Assembly: GCF_030866825.1 (NCBI RefSeq)
Contig: NZ_CP133020.1
Coordinates: 186,001 to 250,000 of the forward strand
DNA: 64,000 bases
Origin: Rathayibacter sp. SW19
GTDB lineage: Bacteria; Actinomycetota; Actinomycetes; Actinomycetales; Microbacteriaceae
Direction of reading: 5' to 3'
Program-made: the position numbers and the translations under genes
Shown here: in pieces, positions 16,417 through 24,430 of the stretch
How the letters are laid out: every line of letters starts with the position of its first letter
How positions within the stretch are numbered: position 1 is the stretch's first letter
The notes under the pieces: model-generated
Seen by the model: only the letters and a program-made list of their open reading frames with translations
The model's database searches: none
Told to the model about the DNA's origin: nothing

Positions 16417-17538
16417 ATGAGCGAGAGCGAAGCACCGCAGATCCGCAAAGGATTGGCTGGCGTCGTCGTCGATTCGACCGCGATCTCAAGCGTCAACCCC
16501 GAAACGAATTCGCTGCTGTATCGCGGGTACCCCGTGCAGGAGCTCGCGGCGAACTGCACGTTCGCACAGGTGGCTTACCTTCTCTGGCACGGTGAATTGC
16601 CGACGGATGTCGAACTGGCCGAGTTCGAACTCCTCGAGCACAGCCAGCGCGCGCTCGCGGCCAATGTGCGGCGCATCATCGACGAGCTGCCGACATCAGC
16701 CCACCCGATGGACGTCGTGCGCACCGCCGTCAGCGTGATCGGGGCGAACGATCCGGATGCTGAGAAGAACGACGAGGAGCACAACCTGCGCAAGTCTGTG
16801 CACCTCTTTGCGCAGCTGCCGGCGATCGTTGCATACGACCAGCGCCGCCGCCACGGACTCGACCTCGTGGAGCCGCGCGACGACCTGGACTACGCGCACA
16901 ACTTCTTGTGGATGACCTTTGGTGAGAAGGCCGATGATGTCGTCGCCGATGTGTTCCGGGTCTCGCTCATCTTGTATGCGGAGCACTCGTTCAACGCCTC
17001 TACGTTCACCGCGCGCGTGATCGCCTCGACTCTGAGCGACCTGTATTCGGCCGTGACCGGCGCGGTCGGCGCGTTGAAGGGAGCCCTGCATGGCGGCGCG
17101 AACGAGGCTGTGATGCACGCGTTCGACGAGATCGGCGCCGCAGACCGAGTGGGCGCGTGGCTCGACGATGCACTCGAGCACAAGCGCAAGATCATGGGCT
17201 TCGGGCACCGGGTGTACAAGAACGGTGACTCCCGGGTGCCGACGATGAAGGCATCCCTCGACAAGCTCGTCGAACACTATGACCGCCCCGACTTGCTTGC
17301 CCTCTACACCGCATTGGAGCGCGGGATGGCTGAGCGCAAGAACATCAAGCCGAATCTCGACTACCCGAGCGGCCCGGTCTACAACCTGATCGGATTCGAC
17401 ACCGCAACGTTCACACCGCTGTTCGCGGCCGCCCGGGTGACCGGGTGGACCGCACACATCATGGAGCAGTACGCCGCGAATGCACTCATTCGCCCGCTGT
17501 CCGCCTACAACGGTCCAGCCGAGCGTCACTTGTCGTAG
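16417..17538 (+). CDS. prpC: 2-methylcitrate synthase / citrate synthase
   Basis: Condenses propionyl-CoA (or acetyl-CoA) with oxaloacetate. The 373-residue protein has the catalytic histidines in ALHGGANEAVMHAF and GFGHRVYKNGDSR and the aspartate in LDYPSGPVY. Length and the N-terminus KGLAGVVVDSTAISSVNPE match methylcitrate synthases of actinomycetes. GAAGGAG lies well placed before ATG 16417. It completes the methylcitrate cycle with prpD and prpB, but is 5.5 kb from them with unrelated genes between, so it has its own promoter. Confidence 0.88.
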   Translation: MSESEAPQIRKGLAGVVVDSTAISSVNPETNSLLYRGYPVQELAANCTFAQVAYLLWHGELPTDVELAEFELLEHSQRALAANVRRIIDELPTSAHPMDVVRTAVSVIGANDPDAEKNDEEHNLRKSVHLFAQLPAIVAYDQRRRHGLDLVEPRDDLDYAHNFLWMTFGEKADDVVADVFRVSLILYAEHSFNASTFTARVIASTLSDLYSAVTGAVGALKGALHGGANEAVMHAFDEIGAADRVGAWLDDALEHKRKIMGFGHRVYKNGDSRVPTMKASLDKLVEHYDRPDLLALYTALERGMAERKNIKPNLDYPSGPVYNLIGFDTATFTPLFAAARVTGWTAHIMEQYAANALIRPLSAYNGPAERHLS

Positions 17539-17573
17539 CGGCCCCCTCGTAGCCTGACCTTCGTGATCGCGGG

Positions 17574-17640
17574 CGAGTGCGCCCAAACGCACGCGGGCGC
17601 CACCTTTTCACGATCCATAACGACCGTTTGGACGCACTCG
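17574..17640. terminator. Large imperfect inverted repeat downstream of prpC
   Basis: The arms 17574-17589 (CGAGTGCGCCCAAACG) and 17625-17640 match as reverse complements at 15 of 16 positions, with a 35-base loop. It lies 36 bases after the prpC stop and before the thioesterase, so a terminator or an RNA structure is likely. There is no U-tract. Confidence 0.45.
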
Positions 17641-17726
17641 ACAAGATGAACCGGCGTTCGCGCGGCCGACTGTAGGACCCCCACAGCGCCGATGCCGCAC
17701 ACCGTTCGGCTCGCTAGCATTGCCGG

Positions 17727-18275
17727 GTGCACATGCTCTTTCGAACGATTCTCCACGGCTTCATTTCGCGCTTCGGCCGCCGGCTCGGCCACTTTGACGT
17801 CGCACGTACCCGGTTTCGGGTGATGCCGACCGACCTCGACATTCTCCGGCACATGAACAACGGCGTGTACCTGTCGATCTTCGACATCGGCCGGTTCGAC
17901 ATGCTGACCCGCAGCGGCATCTGGGCGATCTTCAAAGAACGCGGCTGGTACCCGGTCGTCGTCAGTGAAACGATCAGCTTTCGCAAGTCGCTGACACTCT
18001 GGCAACGGTTCACCGTCGAGTCGCGCATCGTCGGCTTCGACGCCAAAGCCGTGTATGTCGAGCAGCGCGCCGTCGTGGGCGGAGAGATCTACGCACAGGC
18101 CGTCATTCGCGGGCGCTTCCTGAGCCGCAAGGGCGGCACCGTGCCAATGCCCGACCTGCTCGCCGCAGTCGGCAGCGATCCGGCCCACCTCGAACTGCCG
18201 GCCTGGCTTGCCCAGTGGGGAGCGGATGCCGCGCTGCCGCCGACTCGCGCCGCCGCGCCGAGCATCTGGCAGTAG
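17727..18275 (+). CDS. Acyl-CoA thioesterase, hotdog fold
   Basis: 182-residue 4-hydroxybenzoyl-CoA thioesterase-like protein. RVMPTDLDILRHMNNGVYLSIFD carries the family Asp/Asn active-site region (D of PTDLD, HMNN), and VSETISFRKSLTLWQRFTVES is the next conserved strand. Probably hydrolyses an acyl-CoA; substrate not predictable. GTG 17727 or ATG 17733 may start it. One base separates its stop from the next gene, so the two are co-translated. Confidence 0.83.
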   Translation: MHMLFRTILHGFISRFGRRLGHFDVARTRFRVMPTDLDILRHMNNGVYLSIFDIGRFDMLTRSGIWAIFKERGWYPVVVSETISFRKSLTLWQRFTVESRIVGFDAKAVYVEQRAVVGGEIYAQAVIRGRFLSRKGGTVPMPDLLAAVGSDPAHLELPAWLAQWGADAALPPTRAAAPSIWQ

Positions 18276-18276
18276 C

Positions 18277-18984
18277 GTGCCCCTTCTCGAGCAGGCGGCA
18301 CGCGACAACGCGGAATGGTGCGAGGCGCTGGTGCGCAGTCACGGCATCCGTTCGCGCTTCACTGCGGATGCCTGGATCGCCGCGTCGCGTACGCCGCCGA
18401 CGTATCCGGATGCCGTCACGCTCCGACGATCAGCCAGCCGAGAGCTGCTGACCGGCATCGACGCGTCGGACGGATGCTCCGTGAAGGACAGTTTCGCGGC
18501 CCTCGACCTCAGCGGCGACGGCTTCGACGTGCTGCTCGACGCCCGGTGGATCTATCGCGCACCCGCTCGGGAGCATGCGGAGAGCGGGCGGCACGCCCAC
18601 CGCGAAGCCGGTCCCATCGAGGGCCTGTCGTGGAGCGTGCTCGAGCGGCACGACCTGCACGCATGGGCCACGCTGCATCCGCAAGGCGCCGTCTTCCGAC
18701 AGTCACTGCTGACCGAACCCGGGATCGTGCTGCTGCGCGCCGACGCTGCCGGTGCGCTCGCTGCCGGCGCCGTGCTCAGCCATACGGGTGCCATCGTCGG
18801 CGTCAGCAATGTGGTCGCGACGCAGGGGTTTGCGACAGAGTCGGTCTGGCCTGGCATCGTGGACCAGGTCTCGCGCCTGTTCCCGGGTCTGGGACTGGTC
18901 GGTTACGAATCGGGCGCGGACCTCATCGCACCGCTCGGCGCCGGCTTCAGCGAGCTCGGTGATCTGCGAGTCTGGGTTCGTTAG
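18277..18984 (+). CDS. GNAT-like acetyltransferase family protein
   Basis: 235 residues. The C-terminal third (FRQSLLTEPGIVLLRADAAGALAAGAVLSHTGAIVGVSN ... LGLVGYESGADL ... LGDLRVWVR, given here in parts) follows the pattern of GNAT relatives in actinomycetes, in which the last strand reads LRVW. The acetyl-CoA loop is not a perfect match, so catalytic activity is uncertain. GTG at 18277 begins two bases after the thioesterase stop. Function unknown. Confidence 0.65.
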   Translation: MPLLEQAARDNAEWCEALVRSHGIRSRFTADAWIAASRTPPTYPDAVTLRRSASRELLTGIDASDGCSVKDSFAALDLSGDGFDVLLDARWIYRAPAREHAESGRHAHREAGPIEGLSWSVLERHDLHAWATLHPQGAVFRQSLLTEPGIVLLRADAAGALAAGAVLSHTGAIVGVSNVVATQGFATESVWPGIVDQVSRLFPGLGLVGYESGADLIAPLGAGFSELGDLRVWVR

Positions 18985-19020
18985 GGGCCAGCGGCCGAGT
19001 GCGCCGCGTCGGCCTGTCGG

Positions 19021-19064
19021 GGTCTCGATACGCGCGCTCGCTGCGCTCGCGGGCTACTCGGCCG
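19021..19064. repeat. Dispersed GGTCTCGATACG...CTACTCGG element
   Basis: Begins GGTCTCGATACGCGCGCTCG and ends GGGCTACTCGGCC. This is one of several copies in the window. On the minus strand its GAGTAG provides the stop codon of the FAD oxidoreductase gene that ends at 19054. Confidence 0.75.
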
Positions 19065-20457
19065 GCGAAGCGGGACCGAATGCAAAGACGCCGTTCGGGT
19101 CGTATTCGGATCGCACGGCACGCAATCGGTCGTGGATCTCGACCGGCCAGGACGATGCGAACACGTCGGGCTCGCTTGTGTCGCCGCGGAAGTTCACATT
19201 CGTCACCTCGGCCAGCCACGGCGCCACCGCGGAGGTGAACGAGGCGGCGACCTCCGGGGCTGCGGCAAACCTGCTCGGGTCCAGTGCGATCAGGCTCAGC
19301 AGCAGGCCGCCGCCGCGACCGCCGACGGCACTCGGCACATCGGCGTCCACAGTCGTGCGCCCTCCCAACTGTCGGAGCTCCGCAGACAGAAACGGCGAAT
19401 TGGAGTCCGGGCCGAGATGCTCCAGCAAATCGGTGACAAGCTCCTGATCGATCCCGGACAGTGTCGCGGCGTATTCCCAACCGGGTCCACCCTCCTCCGG
19501 GTCGTTGTGAATCATGCCGACATCGCGTGGTGCCATGGCGTCGACATTGTCGATGTAGACGGGCGCGGCATCGCGGAGCGGCGCGATCAGTCGTTCGCCC
19601 TCAGCTGCCACGCCCGGGAACGCGAAACGCAAGCCGAGCAGATCCCGCCCGCGCAGCGGCGCAGGAATGAACTCGAGCTCGGGCATCTTCAGCAGCGCGA
19701 CGGATGTCGTGACGTTCGCCGGCGCATCCGTCAGCCACTCAGTCCACACCCGCAGCGCTGCCTCGATGTTCTCAGCGCCGTCGAAGATCAGACTGCCCGC
19801 ATAGAGGTCGGGCAGTGGCACCAGTTCCAAGGTCATCTGCGTGACGACACCGAGACCGCCCTTGCCGCCCCGCAACGCCCAGAACAGGTCTGGGTTCGTG
19901 GTTGCGTCGGCGATGACGATGTCACCGGCGGCCGTCACCACACGGAAGGCGCGTACCCAGTCCGACGTGAACCCGTGGCTGCGCGCCAGCGGGCCGAGCC
20001 CGCCGCCGAGCGTGTAGCCGACGGCGCCGACCGTCACGGATGAGCCCGTGATCGGCGCAAGACCGAACGGAGCGGCCGCTTCGATCACCGGCTTCCAGCG
20101 CACCCCGGCGCCAATCGCGGCCAGGCGTTTCTTCTGGTCCACCAGCACCGTGTCGAGCCGGCTGGTCGAGATGACCATTCCGCCCTCGAACGGAGCGGAG
20201 GCGCCGTGCCCGGTCGCGTGGATGTGCACCGGGAGACCGTGGGTGGCGGCGAAGCGCACCGCATGCGCGACGTCGGCCTCCGATGCGACGCCGACGACGA
20301 CATCCGGATCGTGAGTAATAGCGGTATTGAAGGCTGCGATCTCGGAGGCGAGGCCGTCGTCGCCGCGAACGAAGACGGGGCCCGCGACAGCTGTGCGCAG
20401 GGTGGCAATGGGAAGTGACGCAATGGACGCGGGGGATAGAGCGGTCGAATTTGTCAT
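19054..20457 (-). CDS. FAD-binding oxidoreductase (FAD_binding_4 / BBE type)
   Basis: 467 residues of the vanillyl-alcohol oxidase/berberine-bridge fold. The FAD-binding part has PVHIHATGHG (the HATGHG histidine is where FAD may attach), GAGVRWKPVIEAAAPFGLAPITG, and GYTLGGGLGPLARSHGF; the C-terminus YDPNGVF is the BBE end. Oxidises an alcohol or sugar derivative; substrate unknown. No signal peptide. The stop codon falls within a dispersed repeat. It is divergent from the DNA glycosylase. Confidence 0.88.
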   Translation of the reverse strand: MTNSTALSPASIASLPIATLRTAVAGPVFVRGDDGLASEIAAFNTAITHDPDVVVGVASEADVAHAVRFAATHGLPVHIHATGHGASAPFEGGMVISTSRLDTVLVDQKKRLAAIGAGVRWKPVIEAAAPFGLAPITGSSVTVGAVGYTLGGGLGPLARSHGFTSDWVRAFRVVTAAGDIVIADATTNPDLFWALRGGKGGLGVVTQMTLELVPLPDLYAGSLIFDGAENIEAALRVWTEWLTDAPANVTTSVALLKMPELEFIPAPLRGRDLLGLRFAFPGVAAEGERLIAPLRDAAPVYIDNVDAMAPRDVGMIHNDPEEGGPGWEYAATLSGIDQELVTDLLEHLGPDSNSPFLSAELRQLGGRTTVDADVPSAVGGRGGGLLLSLIALDPSRFAAAPEVAASFTSAVAPWLAEVTNVNFRGDTSEPDVFASSWPVEIHDRLRAVRSEYDPNGVFAFGPASPAE

Positions 20458-20583
20458 GGTGAGACCTTACGGGGCGCCTCCGACACTCGGCAACGACCGA
20501 AAGGCTGATTCAGGGTAGATCTCAGGGCTGACCCTGGTGGAGGTGGCGGGCGGAGTCGGTGCGCTCACGTAAGCTTCGGTGCC

Positions 20584-21573
20584 ATGGACGTGCAACTGGC
20601 GGATGCGACGGAGGTCGTGCCCGCACCCGAGGCCGCGTCACGTGACTCTGCGCCGCTGCGCTGCAGTTACACGCCGCGCGAACCGGTCGAGCTGCGACTC
20701 ACGCTCGGCATCCTTGGCCGCGGACCGCACGACCCGACGTCCAGGTGGGACGCCGCCGGCCTCTGGCGCACCTTGCTCGCACCGACCGGACCCGCGACCC
20801 TGCGCTTGACCCAGACGCGCGCTGGAGTTGACGCGATCGCGTGGGGGGCTGGGGCGCCGTGGGCGCTGCACTGCCTGCCCGAGCTGCTCGGCGCATCCGA
20901 TGATTGGAGCGCGCTCGACGTGTCGATGCACCCTCTTTTGGCAGAGGCCCGGCGGCGCACCGAAGGGCTGCGACTGCCGCGCACGCGGCGGGTGTTCGAG
21001 GCTCTTGCGCCCGCCATCATCGAGCAGAAGGTCACCAGTCTGGAGGCGTATCGCTCGTGGGTGAGGCTGCTGCGCGCGCACGGCACGGTAGCCCCGGGGC
21101 CCGCACCCGCCGACATGAGGGTAGTTCCAAGCGCGGAGGCCTGGCGGCGCATCCCGTCGTGGGAGTGGCATCGGGCCGGCGTCGATCCGCAGCGTTCGCG
21201 AACTCTGGTGAGCGCTGCGCGCGTTGCAGCCGGTCTGGAGCGCACGGCCGACCGCGTCGACGGCGCGCCGCTGCCCGGTGCGATTGTCGCGGCGCGCCTG
21301 TGCTCGGTCAACGGCATTGGTGTGTGGACCGCGGCCGAGACCGCGCAGCGTGCGCACGGCGATCCGGATGCCGTCAGCGTCGGCGACTATCACCTCGCGT
21401 CGATCGTCGGCTACGCTCTCACCGGCAGCGCGACCGACGACGACGGAATGCTCGAATTACTCGCACCGTGGGAAGGCCAGCGACAGCGCGTGGTGCGGCT
21501 CATCGGAGCCAGCGGAGTCATGCCGCCGCGACACGGTCCGCGCGCGGCGATAACCGATCATCGGTGGCATTGA
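20584..21573 (+). CDS. DNA-3-methyladenine glycosylase II-like HhH-GPD protein
   Basis: 329-residue base-excision repair glycosylase of the AlkA type. The helix-hairpin-helix region AARLCSVNGIGVWTAAETAQ is followed by the catalytic aspartate in SVGDYHLAS. PAIIEQKVTSLEAYRSW is the preceding conserved helix. It removes alkylated purines from DNA. Start ATG 20584. No partner repair gene is adjacent. Confidence 0.86.
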   Translation: MDVQLADATEVVPAPEAASRDSAPLRCSYTPREPVELRLTLGILGRGPHDPTSRWDAAGLWRTLLAPTGPATLRLTQTRAGVDAIAWGAGAPWALHCLPELLGASDDWSALDVSMHPLLAEARRRTEGLRLPRTRRVFEALAPAIIEQKVTSLEAYRSWVRLLRAHGTVAPGPAPADMRVVPSAEAWRRIPSWEWHRAGVDPQRSRTLVSAARVAAGLERTADRVDGAPLPGAIVAARLCSVNGIGVWTAAETAQRAHGDPDAVSVGDYHLASIVGYALTGSATDDDGMLELLAPWEGQRQRVVRLIGASGVMPPRHGPRAAITDHRWH

Positions 21574-21625
21574 GGCTGCCTCACAAGCACCCCCGCGACC
21601 CTCAGCGAACCCTTAGGATGGGGCA

Positions 21626-21994
21626 ATGAGTTCGAAGAGCAAGCAAACATCTCGATCCGAAAGCGGCAGCGGCCCACTGCACGAAAAGCAAGGCGTCTGG
21701 GGCATGCTTGCTGGTACGATCACAGCCGTCGTCATCGCCTTCCCGCTCTCAGCCAGCCTGTCGTTTGCGACACATCCGGCCACCCAAACTCTGTTCGGCG
21801 GCCGATTGGCCGACGCATCACGGGGCGGCTTCCTCGCCTTTTGGTGGATTCTGTCGCTGCTGCTCGCGGCGCTCCCGTTCTTCGTCGGATTCGGTGTCGC
21901 AAGACTGTCCGCGAAGACCATTGGCGCGGTCGGCGGCATCATCGTTCTGCTGGTGATCGCGTTGCTCATTCTCGGGCCGCTGTTCACGTTCTAA
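21626..21994 (+). CDS. Small integral membrane protein
   Basis: 122 residues with a polar N-terminus rich in Ser/Lys, then three hydrophobic segments (about residues 28-48, 70-90 and 96-120; for instance WWILSLLLAALPFFVGFGVA and IIVLLVIALLILGPLF). No signal peptide and no family I can name. ATG 21626. It ends 18 bases before the convergent HerA-like gene. Confidence 0.75.
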   Translation: MSSKSKQTSRSESGSGPLHEKQGVWGMLAGTITAVVIAFPLSASLSFATHPATQTLFGGRLADASRGGFLAFWWILSLLLAALPFFVGFGVARLSAKTIGAVGGIIVLLVIALLILGPLFTF

Positions 21995-22012
21995 AGAACG
22001 GCTGCCCACGTT

Positions 22013-23107
22013 CTAGCGAACTGCCGCTCGCATCGGCACTTGAACGTCTGCGCCGCCCTCCTCGGTGATGCGCCCACCCATCTGCGCGATCGTCGGTGCC
22101 TGGATGAAACCGCCGGCGAAGAGCGCCTGACCCTGGTGGAACTCTGGGGATCGTTCGAACAACTCCTCAGGCACAAATCCGAACACGTCGGCGAGTTCGG
22201 CAAGGTCGCGCGGTGCATTCATGCGCATCAGGCACAGGTTGTCGCACTGCGACAGCACGTTCGGGTGGATCTTGGTCGGCCGCTGCGTCGAAAGCAGCAG
22301 CCACAACCCGAACTTTCGACCCTCGGCGGCGATCTGAACGAGCAGCTCTGTGACCGCTCGCTCGACCCGCGTGGTCGGGTTCGGCGGGCAGAGGTTGTGG
22401 GCTTCGTCGATCACGATGAGCAGAGGTCGTCGCTTTTCGCGGTTGGCCCACAGATGCTCCAGCACACTGAGCGCAGCAACCTTGGGCTCGGCAGGGTGCG
22501 AGAAGCCGCCGAGGTCGAGAACCGTGGCGCGCGGCCGCTCATCGATGGTGTCCGTAACGGAATCGCCACCTCGTGACCAGAGTTCCCAGTCGAGCACCTG
22601 GAGGTTCTCGACCCGCGTGGCGAGACGCTGCTTTCCGGGATCGCCGGAATCACGCAGCGTCGCGAGAAAGTTCGAGCCGTCGAACCGCAACACATCGACG
22701 TCGGCATGGAGGAGAACGTTGTACTCATCTGCATCCGCGATCGGGTCGAGCTGAAGAACGGCTGCCTTTGAGGCGGCCGACAAATCGATGAATCGCGTGC
22801 GCAGCTGCGGCGCATCCTTACTGGTCGAGTGAAAAACCCGGATATCAGATTCGGTGAAGGCCCCAGCAGCATCCGCATTCGCGCTGCGGCGCGGGCGATT
22901 CATACGTGTGAAGTCTGCGTTCGGATCAAAGATGAGCAGGGGAAGTTCTGTCTGGAGTATCAACTGCTCAAGCACGACCCCCAAAGCGTAGGTCTTGCCC
23001 GAGCCGCTCTGGCCGCACCAGAAGGTGTGCCGGTTGAACCGCTCGGCCGAGAGTGTTACATCGACGCCGACGTCGTCACTGTCGGTGCCGACTATCAGAT
23101 TCACCAT
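22013..23107 (-). CDS. HerA-like DUF87 ATPase
   Basis: 364-residue FtsK/HerA-superfamily ATPase. Walker A is GQSGSGKT (32-39); Walker B is LLIVIDEAHN; LLLSTQRPTKIHPNVLSQC is the sensor/arginine-finger region typical of HerA. HerA hexamers usually pair with the NurA nuclease or a SIR2 or DUF4297 partner for end resection or defence. No such partner adjoins it. It is last in a minus-strand run after the siderophore-interacting protein, separated by a 14-bp repeat array. DNA translocation is predicted; the process is unknown. Confidence 0.85.
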   Translation of the reverse strand: MVNLIVGTDSDDVGVDVTLSAERFNRHTFWCGQSGSGKTYALGVVLEQLILQTELPLLIFDPNADFTRMNRPRRSANADAAGAFTESDIRVFHSTSKDAPQLRTRFIDLSAASKAAVLQLDPIADADEYNVLLHADVDVLRFDGSNFLATLRDSGDPGKQRLATRVENLQVLDWELWSRGGDSVTDTIDERPRATVLDLGGFSHPAEPKVAALSVLEHLWANREKRRPLLIVIDEAHNLCPPNPTTRVERAVTELLVQIAAEGRKFGLWLLLSTQRPTKIHPNVLSQCDNLCLMRMNAPRDLAELADVFGFVPEELFERSPEFHQGQALFAGGFIQAPTIAQMGGRITEEGGADVQVPMRAAVR

Positions 23108-23139
23108 CGTGGTGCCCTTTCGGTTGTGCTGCGCTTATG

Positions 23140-23209
23140 CTCGATCCGGCTCGCTCGATCCGGCTTACTCGATCCGGCTAACTCGATCCGGCTAACTCAG
23201 TCCGGGTCG
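23140..23209. repeat. Third 14-bp tandem array, starting at the stop codon of the siderophore-interacting protein gene
   Basis: Units on the plus strand: CTCGATCCGGCTCG (23140), CTCGATCCGGCTTA, CTCGATCCGGCTAA, CTCGATCCGGCTAA, and CTCAGTCCGGGTCG (23196-23209). The last contains the TGA of the minus-strand gene ending at 23197. As with prpB, the array begins at the stop and extends downstream in the direction of transcription. Confidence 0.9.
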
Positions 23210-24105
23210 CTCGGGTCGATCGGTGCGTGGTGGTCGAGATTCGTGATGCCGCGCCGCCAATAGCCCTCAACGGTCAACTGATCATGGTCGAGGCCGAGTG
23301 TGCGCCGCAGATGACGTCGAACCGGCACCAGGGTCGTCGCCTCGCCGGCCGCCCAGACATAGGTGTCGCTATCGATCGGGCCGAGCGAACGCACCGACTC
23401 CTCCAACTGACCTGAGCCGTCTTCGCGATAAGTCCACTCGATGGATGCGCGCGCTCGCTGCGCGTCGGTCAGATAGTGCTCTGTGTCCTCGTTGGCCACG
23501 TCCAGGATGGCCGTGATCCGCGTGGTCGCCGGTAGAAGCTCGAGCCAGCGCGAGAAAGCGGGCAGTGCGGTCTCGTCGGCGATGAGCACGGCGTGAGCGG
23601 CGTCATCCGGCGCGAGGCGCGAACCGCGCGGTCCCGCAATCGCCAACGGATCACCAACGGATGCCGCGGCCGCCCAAGCCGATGCCGGCCCGCCGTCTGC
23701 CGTTTCCGCCTCCGCGCGACTACCGGGCGCCCCATGCAGCACGAAGTCGACGTCGAGTTCCGCGGGCACACCGTCGGCGGCCGCACGGAATGCTCGCGGC
23801 GTGTAGTCACGCGAGATGACGATGCCGTCTGTGGGCCGGTGCACGCCGTCGGCGCTGATGGACGGTGCCGTCACGATCCCGGTCGCCGGGTCGGGAAAGA
23901 AGACTTTGACGTGATCGCTCGGGCCGAGGCTGGCAAACCCGTCGAGGCCGTCAGCGCCAGCCAGCTCGGCGCCGTCGGCCTGCTGGGCGCCGCCCTGCCC
24001 GGTGCCGCCCAGCGTGATCCTGACCATGCTCGGCGTCAGTTCGCGCCGCGCGAGCACCCGAAGGTGCCGCACGGTCAATTCGTGTCGAACGTGTTCGCGC
24101 TTCAT
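23197..24105 (-). CDS. Siderophore-interacting protein (FAD-binding ferric-siderophore reductase)
   Basis: 302 residues, SIP/ViuB family. The FAD-binding domain has ISRDYTPRAFR (RxYTxR motif), and the C-terminal NAD(P)H domain has LIADETALPAFSRWLE and the end segment YVWAAGEATTLVPVRRHLRRTLG. It reduces Fe(III)-siderophores in the cytosol. ATG at 24105 is preceded by GGAGG at good spacing and follows the HxlR stop by one base. The regulator-reductase pair suggests redox or iron control, although no DtxR box was identified. Confidence 0.9.
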   Translation of the reverse strand: MKREHVRHELTVRHLRVLARRELTPSMVRITLGGTGQGGAQQADGAELAGADGLDGFASLGPSDHVKVFFPDPATGIVTAPSISADGVHRPTDGIVISRDYTPRAFRAAADGVPAELDVDFVLHGAPGSRAEAETADGGPASAWAAAASVGDPLAIAGPRGSRLAPDDAAHAVLIADETALPAFSRWLELLPATTRITAILDVANEDTEHYLTDAQRARASIEWTYREDGSGQLEESVRSLGPIDSDTYVWAAGEATTLVPVRRHLRRTLGLDHDQLTVEGYWRRGITNLDHHAPIDPSDPD

Positions 24106-24106
24106 G

Positions 24107-24430
24107 TCACGCCTCCTCACGGGCCTCGTCAAAGGCCGCCCTGTTCGCTTCAATTGTGCCGCCGTGAACGCTCGTCCGCGCGGCCAGCCCGAGCACGGGC
24201 TCGATGAGAGTATGTCCGAGCGGGGTGAGTTCGTACTCGACGCGCGGCGGGGACTCGGGAAAGCTGGTTCGAGAGGCGAGGCCGTCTCGCTCGAGTTGCC
24301 TGAGGGTGAGGGTGAGCATCCGTTGGGAGATGCCGCGCACGCGGTGCTGCAGCGCGGTGAACCGCAAGGGGCCAGCCTGCAGCACACCGACGACGAGCAG
24401 TGCGCGGCCGCCCCGCAATCGCGCTATCAA
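24107..24430 (-). CDS. HxlR-family regulator, N-terminally short
   Basis: 107 residues. FTALQHRVRGISQRMLTLTLRQLERDGL and PPRVEYELTPLG are the clear HxlR winged-helix core. The family normally starts about 15-20 residues earlier with a conserved Cys-Pro and DxxGGKW; here that helix reads IARLRGGRALL and begins at a TTG overlapping the preceding gene's stop (TTGA). No alternative upstream start exists before a stop codon. The redox cysteine of many HxlR proteins is thus missing. It may be a shortened but functional regulator or early decay. Confidence 0.72.
   Translation of the reverse strand: MIARLRGGRALLVVGVLQAGPLRFTALQHRVRGISQRMLTLTLRQLERDGLASRTSFPESPPRVEYELTPLGHTLIEPVLGLAARTSVHGGTIEANRAAFDEAREEA

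Noticed and set aside
24106..24387. 94-residue N-terminal extension of the siderophore-interacting protein
   Set aside because: It reads through the HxlR gene in another frame; GGAGG before the ATG at 24105 fixes the start.
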